NCBI GenBank assembly: GCA_963971285.1
Contig: OZ020246.1
Span: forward strand, 18,149,217-18,213,216
From: Astropecten irregularis
Lineage: Eukaryota > Echinodermata > Asteroidea > Paxillosida > Astropectinidae
DNA length: 64,000 nt
Direction: 5' to 3'
The translations under genes and the position numbers were made by a program. The notes below the pieces were generated by a model. That model saw only the letters and a program-made list of their open reading frames with translations, was not told the origin of the DNA and searched no databases. Position 1 is the stretch's first letter. Each line of letters starts with the position of its first letter. Shown here piece after piece: positions 26,428 through 40,477 of the stretch.

Positions 26428-29400
26428 TCAAAATATAGGATTGGACAGCGCGCTGTCATATATAATACACATACAGTGTAGCACGTCATTACGTGATTTA
26501 TAAATCATTGCAGATTTCGCTAAGCAGGGCGACTTCAGGTTCAAAAATTCAGATTTATGATCTACACTGAAAATAAAAAGACACGTGTAATTTTGTTTTT
26601 CCTGAATTTTCCCCAGAAATGAGCAGGCAGTTTTCAAAGATCGTGTTCAAAATATAGGATTAGACTGCGTGCTGCCATATATAATACACATACAGTGTAG
26701 CACGTCATAACGTGATTTATAAATCATTGCAGATTTCGCTAAGCAGGGCGCCTTAAGGTTCAAAAATTCAGATTGATGATCTACACTGAAAATAAAAAGA
26801 CACGTGTAATTTTGTTTTTCCTGAATTTTCCCCAGAAATGAGCAGGCAGTTTTCAAAGATCGTGTTCAAAATATAGGATTAGACTGCGTGCTGCCATATA
26901 TAATACACATACAGTGTAGCACGTCATAACGTGATTTATAAATCATTGCAGATTTCGCTAAGCAGGGCGCCTTCAGGTTGAAAAATTCAGATTGATGATC
27001 TACACTGAAAATAAAAAGACACGTGTAATTTTGTTTTTCCTGAGTTTGACCCAGAAATGAGCAGGCAGTTTTCAAAGATCGTGTTCAAAATATAGGATTA
27101 GACTGTGTGCTGCCATATATAATACACATACAGTGTAGCACGTCATAACGTGATTTATAAATCATTGCAGATTTCGCTAAGCAGGGCGCCTTAAGGTTCA
27201 AAAATTCAGATTGATGATCTACACTGAAAATAAAAAGACAGGTGTAATTTTGTTTTTCCTGAGTTTGACCCAGAAATGAGCAGGCAGATTTCAAAGATCG
27301 TGTTCAAAATATAGGATTGGACAGCGCGCTGTCATATATAATACACATACAGTGTAGCACGTCATAACGTGATTTATAAATCATTGCAGATTTCGCTAAG
27401 CAGGGCGACTTCAGGTTCAAAAATTCAGATATATGATCTACACTGAAAATAAAAAGACACGTGTAATTTTGTTTTCCCTGAATTTTCCCCAGAAGTGAGC
27501 AGGCAGTTTTCAAAGATCGTGTTCAAAATATAGGATTAGACTGCGTGCTGCCATATATAATACACATACAGTGTAGCACGTCAAAACGTGATTTATAAAT
27601 CATTGCAGATTTCGCTAAGCAGGGCGACTTCAGGTTCAAAAATTCAGATATATGATCTACACTGAAAATAAAAAGACACGTGTAATTTTGTTTTCCCTGA
27701 ATTTTCCCCAGAAGTGAGCAGGCAGTTTTCAAAGATCGTGTTCAAAATATAGGATTAGACTGCGTGCTGCCATATATAATACACATACAGTGTAGCACGT
27801 CATAACGTGATTTATAAATCATTGCAGATTTCGCTAAGCAGGGCGCCTTAAGGTTCAAAAATTCAGATTGATGATCTACACTGAAAATAAAAAGACACGT
27901 GTAATTTTGTTTTTCCTGAGTTTGACCCAGAAATGATCAGGCAGATTTCAAAGATCGTGTTCAAAATATAGGATTGGACAGCGCGCTGTCATATATAATA
28001 CACATACAGTGTAGCACGTCATAACGTGATTTATAAATCATTGCAGATTTTGCTAAGCAGGGCGAGTTCAGGTTCAAAAATTTAGATATATGATCTACAC
28101 TGAAAATAAAAAGACCCGTGTAATTTTGTTTTCCCTGAATTTTCCCCAGAAATGAGCAGGCAGTTTTCAAAGATCGTGTTCAAAATATAGGATTAGACTG
28201 TGTGCTGCCATATATAATACACATACAGTGTAGCACGTCATAACGTGATTTATAAATCATTGCAGATTTCGCTAAGCAGGGCGCCTTAAGGTTCAAAAAT
28301 TCAGATTGATGATCTACACTGAAAATAAAAAGACACGTGTAATTTTGTTTTTCCTGAGTTTGACCCAGAAATGAGCAGGCAGATTTCAAAGATCGTGTTC
28401 AAAATATAGGATTGGACAGTGCGCTGTCATATATAATACACATACAGTGTAGCACGTCATAACGTGATTTATAAATCATTCCAGATTTTGCTAAGCAGGG
28501 CGAGTTCAGGTTCAAAAATTTAGATATATGATCTACACATAAAATAAAAAGACCCGTGTAATTTTGTTTTCCCTGAATTTTCCCCAGAAATGAGCAGGCA
28601 GTTTTCAAAGATCGTGTTCAAAATATAGGATTCGACTGCGTGCTGCCATATATAATACACATACAGTGTAGCACGTCATAACGTGATTTATAAATCATTG
28701 CAGATTTCGCTAAGCAGGGCGACTTCAGGTTCAAAAATTCAGATATATGATCTACACTGAAAATAAAAAGACACGTGTAATTTTGTTTTTCCTGAGTTTG
28801 CCCAAGAAATGAGCAGGCAGTTTTCAAAGATCGTGTTCAAAATATAGGATTAGACTGCGTGCTGCCATATATAATACACATACAGTGTAGCACGTCATAA
28901 CGTGATTTATAAATCATTGCAGATTTCGCTAAGCAGGGCGCCTTAAGGTTCAAAAATTCAGATTGATGATCTACACTGAAAATAAAAAGACACGTGTAAT
29001 TTTGTTTTTCCTGAGTTTGACCCAGAAATGAGCAGGCAGATTTCAAAGATCGTGTTCAAAATATAGGATTGGACAGCGCGCTGTCATATATAATACACAT
29101 ACAGTGTAGCACGTCATAACGTGATTTATAAATCATTGCAGATTTTGCTAAGCAGGGCGAGTTCAGGTTCAAAAATTTAGATATATGATCTACACTGAAA
29201 ATAAAAAGACCCGTGTAATTTTGTTTTCCCTGAATTTTCCCCAGAAATGAGCAGGCAGTTTTCAAAGATCGTGTTCAAAATATAGGATTCGACTGCGTGC
29301 TGCCATATATAATACACATACAGTGTAGCACGTCAAAACGTGATTTATAAATCATTGCAGATTTCGCTAAGCAGGGCGACTTCAGGTTCAAAAATTCAGA

Positions 29401-32400
29401 TATATGATCTACACTGAAAATAAAAAGACACGTGTAATTTTGTTTTTCCTGAGTTTGCCCAAGAAATGAGCAGGCAGTTTTCAAAGATCGTGTTCAAAAT
29501 ATAGGATTAGACTGTGTGCTGCCATATATAATACACATACAGTGTAGCACGTCATAACGTGATTTATAAATCATTGCAGATTTCGCTAAGCAGGGCGCCT
29601 TAAGGTTCAAAAATTCAGATTGATGATCTACACTGAAAATAAAAAGACACGTGTAATTTTGTTTTTCCTGAGTTTGACCCAGAAATGAGCAGGCAGATTT
29701 CAAAGATCGTGTTCAAAATATAGGATTGGACAGCGCGCTGTCATATATAATACACATACAGTGTAGCACGTCATAACGTGATTTATAAATCATTGCAGAT
29801 TTTGCTAAGCAGGGCGAGTTCAGGTTCAAAAATTTAGATATATGATCTACACTTAAAATAAAAAGACCCGTGTAATTTTGTTTTCCCTGAATTTTCCCCA
29901 GAAATGAGCAGGCAGTTTTCAAAGATCGTGTTCAAAATATAGGATTCGACTGCGTGCTGCCATATATAATACACATACAGTGTAGCACGTCAAAACGTGA
30001 TTTATAAATCATTGCAGATTTCGCTAAGCAGGGCGACTTCAGGTTCAAAAATTCAGATATATGATCTACACTGAAAATAAAAAGACACGTGTAATTTTGT
30101 TTTTCCTGAGTTTGCCCAAGAAATGAGCAGGCAGTTTACAAAGATCGTGTTCAAAATATAGGATTAGACTGTGTGCTGCCATATATAATACACATACAGT
30201 GTAGCACGTCATAACGTGATTTATAAATCATTGCAGATTTCGCTAAGCAGGGCGCCTTCAGGTTGAAAAATTCAGATTGATGATCTACACTGAAAATAAA
30301 AAGACACGTGTAATTTTGTTTTTCCTGAGTTTGACCCAGAAATGAGCAGGCAGATTTCAAAGATCGTGTTCAAAATATAGGATTGGACAGCGCGCTGTCA
30401 TATATAATACACATACAGTGTAGCACGTCATAACGTGATTTATAAATCATTGCAGATTTCGCTAAGCAGGGCGACTTCAGGTTCAAAAATTCAGATATAT
30501 GATCTACACTGAAAATAAAAAGACACGTGTAATTTTGTTTTCCCTGAATTTTCCCCAGAAGTGAGCAGGCAGTTTTCAAAGATCGTGTTCAAAATATAGG
30601 ATTAGACTGCGTGCTGCCATATATAATACACATACAGTGTAGCACGTCAAAACGTAATTTATAAATCATTGCAGATTTCGCTAAGCAGGGCGACTTCAGG
30701 TTCAAAAATTCAGATATATGATCTACACTGAAAATAAAAAGACACGTGTAATTTTGTTTTCCCTGAATTTTCCCCAGAAGTGAGCAGGCAGTTTTCAAAG
30801 ATCGTGTTCAAAATATAGGATTAGACTGCGTGCTGCCATATATAATACACATACAGTGTAGCACGTCATAACGTGATTTATAAATCATTGCAGATTTCGC
30901 TAAGCAGGGCGCCTTCAGGTTCAAAAATTCAGATTGATGATCTACACTGAAAATAAAAAGACACGTGTAATTTTGTTTTTCCTGAGTTTGACCCAGAAAT
31001 GAGCAGGCAGTTTTCAAAGATCGTGTTCAAAATATAGGATTCGACTGCGTGCTGCCATATATAATACACATACAGTGTAGCACGTCAAAACGTGATTTAT
31101 AAATCATTGCAGATTTCGCTAAGCAGGGCGACTTCAGGTTCAAAAATTCAGATATATGATCTACACTGAAAATAAAAAGACCCGTGTAATTTTGTTTTCC
31201 CTGAATTTTCCCCAGAAATGAGCAGGCAGTTTTCAAAGATCGTGTTCAAAATATAGGATTCGACTGCGTGCTGCCATATATAATACACATACAGTGTAGC
31301 ACGTCAAAACGTGATTTATAAATCATTGCAGATTTCGCTAAGCAGGGCGACTTCAGGTTCAAAAATTCAGATATATGATCTACACTGAAAATAAAAAGAC
31401 ACGTGTAATTTTGTTTTTCCTGAGTTTGCCCAAGAAATGAGCAGGCAGTTTTCAAAGATCGTGTTCAAAATATAGGATTAGACTGTGTGCTGCCATATAT
31501 AATACACATACAGTGTAGCACGTCATAACGTGATTTATAAATCATTGCAGATTTCGCTAAGCAGGGCGCCTTAAGGTTCAAAAATTCAGATTGATAATCT
31601 ACACTGAAAATAAAAAGACACGTGTAATTTTGTTTTTCCTGAGTTTGACCCAGAAATGAGCAGGCAGATTTCAAAGATCGTGTTCAAAATATAGGATTGG
31701 ACAGCGCGCTGTCATATATAATACACATACAGTGTAGCACGTCATAACGTGATTTATAAATCATTGCAGATTTTGCTAAGCAGGGCGAGTTCAGGTTCAA
31801 AAATTTAGATATATGATCTACACTGAAAATAAAAAGACCCGTGTAATTTTGTTTTCCCTGAATTTTCCCCAGAAATGAGCAGGCAGTTTTCATAGATCGT
31901 GTTCAAAATATAGGATTCGACTGCGTGCTGCCATATATAATACACATACAGTGTAGCACGTCAAAACGTGATTTATAAATCATTGCAGATTTCGCTAAGC
32001 AGGGCGACTTCAGGTTCAAAAATTCAGATATATGATCTACACTGAAAATAAAAAGACACGTGTAATTTTGTTTTTCCTGAGTTTGCCCAAGAAATGAGCA
32101 GGCAGTTTTCAAAGATCGTGTTCAAAATATAGGATTAGACTGTGTGCTGCCATATATAATACACATACAGTGTAGCACGTCATAACGTGATTTATAAATC
32201 ATTGCAGATTTCGCTAAGCAGGGCGCCTTCAGGTTGAAAAATTCAGATTGATGATCTACACTGAAAATAAAAAGACACGTGTAATTTTGTTTTTCCTGAG
32301 TTTGACCCAGAAATGAGCAGGCAGATTTCAAAGATCGTGTTCAAAATATAGGATTGGACAGCGCGCTGTCATATATAATACACATACAGTGTAGCACGTC

Positions 32401-32999
32401 ATAACGTGATTTATAAATCATTGCAGATTTCGCTAAGCAGGGCGACTTCAGGTTCAAAAATTCAGATACATGATCTACACTGAAAATAAAAAGACACGTG
32501 TAATTTTGTTTTCCCTGAATTTTCCCCAGAAGTGAGCAGGCAGTTTTCAAAGATCGTGTTCAAAATATAGGATTAGACTGCGTGCTGCCATATATAATAC
32601 ACATACAGTGTAGCACGTCAAAACGTAATTTATAAATCATTGCAGATTTCGCTAAGCAGGGCGACTTCAGGTTCAAAAATTCAGATATATGATCTACACT
32701 GAAAATAAAAAGACACGTGTAATTTTGTTTTCCCTGAATTTTCCCCAGAAGTGAGCAGGCAGTTTTCAAAGATCGTGTTCAAAATATAGGATTAAACTGC
32801 GTGCTGCTATATATAATACACATACAGTGTAGCACGTCAAAACGTGATTTATAAATCATTGCACTAATTTCGCTAAGCATGGCGACTTCAGGTTCAAAAA
32901 TTCAGATATATGATCTACACTGAAAATAAAAAGACACGTGTAATTTTGTTTTTCCTGAGTTTGCCCAAGAAATGAGCAGCCAGATGTCAAAGATCGTGT
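26428..32999. repeat. Satellite block 4: long run without foldback units, 1,971-bp nonamer and 657-bp trimer periods
   Basis: About 30 consecutive monomers lack the foldback unit, whereas elsewhere one occurs every 1 to 3.5 kb. A three-monomer pattern with a 657-bp period is visible from the units starting at 28,399, 29,056 and 29,713. A nine-monomer pattern (1,971 bp) pairs units starting at 29,275, 29,494, 29,713, 29,932, 30,151, 30,370 and 30,589 with units starting at 31,246, 31,465, 31,684, 31,903, 32,122, 32,341 and 32,560. The rare AAACGTAATTTATAA is shared by the last of these pairs. The final monomer (32,779-32,999) is 221 bp and reads GCACTAATTTCGCTAAGCAT. Confidence 0.85.
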
Positions 33000-33401
33000 T
33001 CAAAATATAGGATTTGAAAAATCCTCATGCGCTTTAACAATGGTCCCATGCACAAACCTATGCACGAAGGTGGGAACTAGGCCGAATCTTACTGACTATG
33101 ACAAACATAGTCCATGACCATTTCATGTCACAACTCATTTTTGTCCACGCAGGCTCTACGGGCTTGCCTATGAGCCTGGCATGCGCCAGTCGTCTGGCAT
33201 AGTCAGTGACATATGGTCAAGTTCCCAGCCTTCGTAATATGGTTTGTACATGGGCTCATTACTAAAGCGCGTTAGGATTTTTTTTTAGGGGGAGGATTTC
33301 GCTACGCAGGGCGACTTCAGTTTCAAAGACTCAGATCTATGATGTAATTTTTTTTTTCTGAGTTTGCCCCCAAAAAAGCAGCCAGATTTCAAAGATCGTG
33401 T
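33000..33401. repeat. Foldback-bearing satellite unit, copy 13
   Basis: It carries TATGAGCCTGG, ATTACTAAAGCG and AAAGACTCAG, shared with the unit at 36,872. It is the first copy followed by a k monomer. Confidence 0.88.
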
Positions 33402-34060
33402 TCAAAATATAGGATATGACCGCGCGCTGCCATATATAATACACATACAGTGCAGAACGTCATAATATGATTTATAAATCATTATAGATTTCGCTACGCA
33501 GGGCAACTTCAGGTTCAAATATTCAGATATATGATCTAGACTGAAAATAAAAAGACACGTGTAATTTTCTTTTTCCTGAGTTTGCCCCAGAAACGAGCAG
33601 GCAGATTTCAAAGATCGTGTTCAAAATATAGGATTGGACAGCGCGCTGTCATATATGATAAAAGTACAGTGTAGAACGTCATAACATGATTTATAAATCA
33701 TCAAAGAATTCGCTAAGCAGGGCGACTTCAGGTTCAAAAATTCAGATATATGATCTACATTGAAAATTAAAAGACACGTGAAATTTTGTTTTCCCTGAAT
33801 TTTCCCCAGAAATGAGCAGGCAGTTTTCAAAGATCGTGTTCAAAATATAGGATTCGACTGCGTGCTGCCATATATAATACACATACAGTGTAGCACGTCA
33901 AAACGTGATTTATAAATCATTGCAGATTTCGCTAAGCAGGGCGACTTCAGGTTCAAAAATTCAGATATATGATCTACACTGAAAATAAAAAGACACACGT
34001 GTAATTTAGTTTTTCCTGAGTTTGACCCAGAAATGAGCAGCCAGATGTCAAAGATCGTGT

Positions 34061-34460
34061 TCAAAATATAGGATTTGAAAAATCCTCATGCGCTTTAACA
34101 ATGGTCCCATGCACAAACCTATGCACGAAGGTGGGAACTAGGCCGAATCTTACTGACTATGACAAACATAGTCCATGACCATTTCATGTCACAACTCATT
34201 TTTGTCCACGCAGGCTCTACGGGCTTGCCTATAAGCCTGGCATGCGCCAGTCGTCTGGCATAGTCAGTGACATATGGTCAAGTTCCCAGCCTTCGTAATA
34301 TGGTTTGTACATGGGCTCATTGCTAAAGCGCGTTAGGATTTTTTTTAGGGGGAGGATTTCGCTACGCAGAGCGACTTCAGTTTCAAAGATTCAGATCTAT
34401 GATGTAATTTTTTTTCCTGAGTTTGCCCCCCAAAAAGCAGCCAGATTTCAAAGATCGTGT
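34061..34460. repeat. Foldback-bearing satellite unit, copy 14
   Basis: It carries CGCAGAGCGAC, shared with the unit at 37,933. Confidence 0.88.
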
Positions 34461-34679
34461 TCAAAATATAGGATATGACCGCGCGCTGCCATATATAATA
34501 CACATACAGTGCAGAACGTCATAATATGATTTATAAATCATTATAGATTTCGCTACGCAGGGCAACTTCAGGTTCAAATATTCAGATATATGATCTAGAC
34601 TGAAAATAAAAAGACACGTGTAATTTTCTTTGTCCTGAGTTTGCCCCAGAAACGAGCAGGCAGATTTCAAAGATCGTGT

Positions 34680-34898
34680 TCAAAATATAGGATTGGACAG
34701 CGCGCTGTCATATATGATAAAAGTACAGTGTAGAACGTCATAACATGATTTATAAATCATTGCAGATTTCGCTAAGCAGGGCGCCTTCAGGTTCAAAAAT
34801 TCAGATTGATGATCTACACTGAAAATAAAAAGACACGTGTAATTTTGTTTTTCCTGAGTTTGACCCAGAAATGAGCAGGCAGTTTTCAAAGATCGTGT
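34680..34898. repeat. Hybrid satellite monomer at a duplication junction
   Basis: The left part matches the l subtype (ATATGATAAAAGTACAG, AACGTCATAACATG) as at 38,552. From the palindrome onward it matches the unit at 30,808 (GCGCCTTCAGG, GATTGATGATC). The switch falls within or next to TGATTTATAAATCAT at about 34,746-34,760, and 34,680 is exactly 3,872 bp right of 30,808. This is what an unequal exchange between an l monomer and a 30,808-type monomer would leave. Confidence 0.85.
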
Positions 34899-36871
34899 TC
34901 AAAATATAGGATTCGACTGCGTGCTGCCATATATAATACACATACAGTGTAGCACGTCAAAACGTGATTTATAAATCATTGCAGATTTCGCTAAGCAGGG
35001 CGACTTCAGGTTCAAAAATTCAGATATATGATCTACACTGAAAATAAAAAGACCCGTGTAATTTTGTTTTCCCTGAATTTTCCCCAGAAATGAGCAGGCA
35101 GTTTTCAAAGATCGTGTTCAAAATATAGGATTCGACTGCGTGCTGCCATATATAATACACATACAGTGTAGCACGTCAAAACGTGATTTATAAATCATTG
35201 CAGATTTCGCTAAGCAGGGCGACTTCAGGTTCAAAAATTCAGATATATGATCTACACTGAAAATAAAAAGACACGTGTAATTTTGTTTTTCCTGAGTTTG
35301 CCCAAGAAATGAGCAGGCAGTTTTCAAAGATCGTGTTCAAAATATAGGATTAGACTGTGTGCTGCCATATATAATACACATACAGTGTAGCACGTCATAA
35401 CGTGATTTATAAATCATTGCAGATTTCGCTAAGCAGGGCGCCTTAAGGTTCAAAAATTCAGATTGATAATCTACACTGAAAATAAAAAGACACGTGTAAT
35501 TTTGTTTTTCCTGAGTTTGACCCAGAAATGAGCAGGCAGATTTCAAAGATCGTGTTCAAAATATAGGATTGGACAGCGCGCTGTCATATATAATACACAT
35601 ACAGTGTAGCACGTCATAACGTGATTTATAAATCATTGCAGATTTTGCTAAGCAGGGCGAGTTCAGGTTCAAAAATTTAGATATATGATCTACACTGAAA
35701 ATAAAAAGACCCGTGTAATTTTGTTTTCCCTGAATTTTCCCCAGAAATGAGCAGGCAGTTTTCATAGATCGTGTTCAAAATATAGGATTCGACTGCGTGC
35801 TGCCATATATAATACACATACAGTGTAGCACGTCAAAACGTGATTTATAAATCATTGCAGATTTCGCTAAGCAGGGCGACTTCAGGTTCAAAAATTCAGA
35901 TATATGATCTACACTGAAAATAAAAAGACACGTGTAATTTTGTTTTTCCTGAGTTTGCCCAAGAAATGAGCAGGCAGTTTTCAAAGATCGTGTTCAAAAT
36001 ATAGGATTAGACTGTGTGCTGCCATATATAATACACATACAGTGTAGCACGTCATAACGTGATTTATAAATCATTGCAGATTTCGCTAAGCAGGGCGCCT
36101 TCAGGTTGAAAAATTCAGATTGATGATCTACACTGAAAATAAAAAGACACGTGTAATTTTGTTTTTCCTGAGTTTGACCCAGAAATGAGCAGGCAGATTT
36201 CAAAGATCGTGTTCAAAATATAGGATTGGACAGCGCGCTGTCATATATAATACACATACAGTGTAGCACGTCATAACGTGATTTATAAATCATTGCAGAT
36301 TTCGCTAAGCAGGGCGACTTCAGGTTCAAAAATTCAGATACATGATCTACACTGAAAATAAAAAGACACGTGTAATTTTGTTTTCCCTGAATTTTCCCCA
36401 GAAGTGAGCAGGCAGTTTTCAAAGATCGTGTTCAAAATATAGGATTAGACTGCGTGCTGCCATATATAATACACATACAGTGTAGCACGTCAAAACGTAA
36501 TTTATAAATCATTGCAGATTTCGCTAAGCAGGGCGACTTCAGGTTCAAAAATTCAGATATATGATCTACACTGAAAATAAAAAGACACGTGTAATTTTGT
36601 TTTCCCTGAATTTTCCCCAGAAGTGAGCAGGCAGTTTTCAAAGATCGTGTTCAAAATATAGGATTAAACTGCGTGCTGCTATATATAATACACATACAGT
36701 GTAGCACGTCAAAACGTGATTTATAAATCATTGCACTAATTTCGCTAAGCATGGCGACTTCAGGTTCAAAAATTCAGATATATGATCTACACTGAAAATA
36801 AAAAGACACGTGTAATTTTGTTTTTCCTGAGTTTGCCCAAGAAATGAGCAGCCAGATGTCAAAGATCGTGT

Positions 36872-37273
36872 TCAAAATATAGGATTTGAAAAATCCTCAT
36901 GCGCTTTAACAATGGTCCCATGCACAAACCTATGCACGAAGGTGGGAACTAGGCCGAATCTTACTGACTATGACAAACATAGTCCATGACCATTTCATGT
37001 CACAACTCATTTTTGTCCACGCAGGCTCTACGGGCTTGCCTATGAGCCTGGCATGCGCCAGTCGTCTGGCATAGTCAGTGACATATGGTCAAGTTCCCAG
37101 CCTTCGTAATATGGTTTGTACATGGGCTCATTACTAAAGCGCGTTAGGATTTTTTTTTAGGGGGAGGATTTCGCTACGCAGGGCGACTTCAGTTTCAAAG
37201 ACTCAGATCTATGATGTAATTTTTTTTTTCTGAGTTTGCCCCCAAAAAAGCAGCCAGATTTCAAAGATCGTGT
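36872..37273. repeat. Foldback-bearing satellite unit, copy 15
   Basis: It is the duplicate of the unit at 33,000 in the 3,872-bp repeat. Confidence 0.88.
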
Positions 37274-37932
37274 TCAAAATATAGGATATGACCGCGCGCT
37301 GCCATATATAATACACATACAGTGCAGAACGTCATAATATGATTTATAAATCATTATAGATTTCGCTACGCAGGGCAACTTCAGGTTCAAATATTCAGAT
37401 ATATGATCTAGACTGAAAATAAAAAGACACGTGTAATTTTCTTTTTCCTGAGTTTGCCCCAGAAACGAGCAGGCAGATTTCAAAGATCGTGTTCAAAATA
37501 TAGGATTGGACAGCGCGCTGTCATATATGATAAAAGTACAGTGTAGAACGTCATAACATGATTTATAAATCATCAAAGAATTCGCTAAGCAGGGCGACTT
37601 CAGGTTCAAAAATTCAGATATATGATCTACATTGAAAATTAAAAGACACGTGAAATTTTGTTTTCCCTGAATTTTCCCCAGAAATGAGCAGGCAGTTTTC
37701 AAAGATCGTGTTCAAAATATAGGATTCGACTGCGTGCTGCCATATATAATACACATACAGTGTAGCACGTCAAAACGTGATTTATAAATCATTGCAGATT
37801 TCGCTAAGCAGGGCGACTTCAGGTTCAAAAATTCAGATATATGATCTACACTGAAAATAAAAAGACACACGTGTAATTTAGTTTTTCCTGAGTTTGACCC
37901 AGAAATGAGCAGCCAGATGTCAAAGATCGTGT

Positions 37933-38332
37933 TCAAAATATAGGATTTGAAAAATCCTCATGCGCTTTAACAATGGTCCCATGCACAAACCTATGCACGA
38001 AGGTGGGAACTAGGCCGAATCTTACTGACTATGACAAACATAGTCCATGACCATTTCATGTCACAACTCATTTTTGTCCACGCAGGCTCTACGGGCTTGC
38101 CTATAAGCCTGGCATGCGCCAGTCGTCTGGCATAGTCAGTGACATATGGTCAAGTTCCCAGCCTTCGTAATATGGTTTGTACATGGGCTCATTGCTAAAG
38201 CGCGTTAGGATTTTTTTTAGGGGGAGGATTTCGCTACGCAGAGCGACTTCAGTTTCAAAGATTCAGATCTATGATGTAATTTTTTTTCCTGAGTTTGCCC
38301 CCCAAAAAGCAGCCAGATTTCAAAGATCGTGT
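37933..38332. repeat. Foldback-bearing satellite unit, copy 16
   Basis: It is the duplicate of the unit at 34,061 in the 3,872-bp repeat. Confidence 0.88.
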
Positions 38333-40084
38333 TCAAAATATAGGATATGACCGCGCGCTGCCATATATAATACACATACAGTGCAGAACGTCATAATATG
38401 ATTTATAAATCATTATAGATTTCGCTACGCAGGGCAACTTCAGGTTCAAATATTCAGATATATGATCTAGACTGAAAATAAAAAGACACGTGTAATTTTC
38501 TTTGTCCTGAGTTTGCCCCAGAAACGAGCAGGCAGATTTCAAAGATCGTGTTCAAAATATAGGATTGGACAGCGCGCTGTCATATATGATAAAAGTACAG
38601 TGTAGAACGTCATAACATGATTTATAAATCATCACAGAATTCGCTAAGCAGGGCGACTTCAGGTTCAAAAATTCAGATCTATGATCTAGACTGAAAATAA
38701 AAAGATACGTGTAATTTTGTTTTCCCTGAATTTTCCACAGAAATGAGCAGGCAGATTTCAAAGATCGTGTTCAAAATATAGGATTGGACAGCGCGCTGTC
38801 ATATATAATACACATACAGTGTAGCACGTCATAACGTGATTTATAAATCATTGCAGATTTCGCTAAGCAGGGTGACTTCAGGTTCAAAAATTCAGATATA
38901 TGATCTACACTGAAAATAAAAAGACACGTGTAATTTTGTTTTTCCTGAATTTTCCCCAGAAATGAGCAGGAAGTTTTCAAAGATCGTGTTCAAAATATAG
39001 GATTAGACTGCGTGCTGCCATATATAATACACATACAGTGTAGCACGTCATAACGTGATTTATAAATCATTGCAGATTTCGCTAAGCAGGGCGCCTTCAG
39101 GTTCAAAAATTCAGATTGATGATCTACACTGAAAATAAAAAGACACGTGTAATTTCGTTTTTCCTGAGTTTGACCCAGAAATGATTAGGCAGATTTCAAA
39201 AAAGGTGTTCATAATATAGGATTGGACAGCGCGCTGTCTTATATATTACACATACAGTGTAGCACGTCATAACGTGATTTATAAATCATTGCAGATTTTG
39301 CTAAGCAGGGCGACTTCAGGTTCAAAAATTTAGATATATGATCTACACTGAAAATAAAAAGACCCGTGTAATTTTGTTTTCCCTGAATTTTCCCCAGAAA
39401 TGAGCAGGCAGTTTTCAAAGATCGTGTTCAAAATACAGGATTCGACTGCGTGCTGCCATATATAATACACATACAGTGTAGCACGTCAAAACGTGATTTA
39501 TAAATCATTGCAGATTTCGCTAAGCAGGGCGACTTCAGGTTCAAAAATTCAGATATATGATCTACACTGAAAATAAAAAGACACGTGTAATTTTGTTTTT
39601 CCTGAGTTTGCCCAAGAAATGAGCAGGCAGTTTTCAAAGATCGTGTTCAAAATATAGGATTAGACTGCGTGCTGCCATATATAATACACATACAGTGTAG
39701 CACGTCATAACGTGATTTATAAATCATTGCAGATTTCGCTAAGCAGGGCGACTTCAGGTTCAAAAATTCAGATATATGATCTACACTGAAAATAAAAAGA
39801 CACGTGTAATTTTGTTTTCCCTGAATTTTCCCCAGAAGTGAGCAGGCAGTTTTCAAAGATCGTGTTCAAAATATAGGATTAGACTGCGTGCTGCCATATA
39901 TAATACACATACAGTGTAGCACGTCAAAACGTGATTTATAAATCATTGCAGATTTCGCTAAGCAGGGCGACTTCAGGTTCAAAAATTCAGATATATGATC
40001 TACAGTGAAAATAAAAAGACACGTGTAATTTTGTTTTTCCTGAGTTTGCCCAAGAAATGAGCAGCCAGATGTCAAAGATCGTGT

Positions 40085-40477
40085 TCAAAATATAGGATTT
40101 GAAAAATCCTCATGCGCTTTAACAATGGTGCCATGCACAAACCTATGCACAAAGGTGGGAACTAGGCCGAATCTTACTGACTATGACAAACATAGTCCAT
40201 GACCATTTCATGTCACAACTCATTTTTGTCCACGCAGGCTCTACGGGCTTGCCTATAAGCCTGGCATGCGCCAGTCGTCTGGCATAGTCAGTGACATATG
40301 GTCAAGTTCCCAGCCTTCGTAATATGGTTTGTAGATGGGCTCATTGCTAAAGCGCGTTAGGATTTTTTTTTAGGGGGAGGATTTCGCTACGCAGGGCGAC
40401 TTCAGTTTCAAAGATTCAGATCTATGATGTAATTTTTTTTTTTCTGAGTTTGCCCCCCAAAAAGCAGCCAGTCGTGT
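40085..40477. repeat. Foldback-bearing satellite unit, copy 17
   Basis: This 393-bp unit has private changes AATGGTGCCATG and GTAGATGGG. The usual ATTTCAAAGA is missing at its right end, where CAGCCA is joined straight to GTCGTGTTC. Confidence 0.87.

Larger units (their letters stand above)
31027..38628. repeat. 3,872-bp tandem duplication within the satellite
   Basis: Units starting at 31,027, 31,246, 31,465, 31,684, 31,903, 32,122, 32,341, 32,560, 33,402, 33,621 and 33,840 recur exactly 3,872 bp to the right, at 34,899 to 37,712. Shared rare variants include CATAGATCG (near 31,891 and 35,763) and TTGATAATCTAC (near 31,592 and 35,464). The junction lies inside the hybrid monomer 34,680-34,898. 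Repeat one runs from about 30,888 to 34,760 and repeat two from about 34,761 to 38,632, with a few bases of uncertainty because the joined sequences are identical there. Confidence 0.88.

Noticed and set aside
3210-26503. Plus-strand 73 to 77-codon frames starting MYMGSLLKRVRI
   Set aside because: Each spans the right arm of the foldback element and runs into the next satellite monomer. They are chance frames in a repeated chimeric unit.
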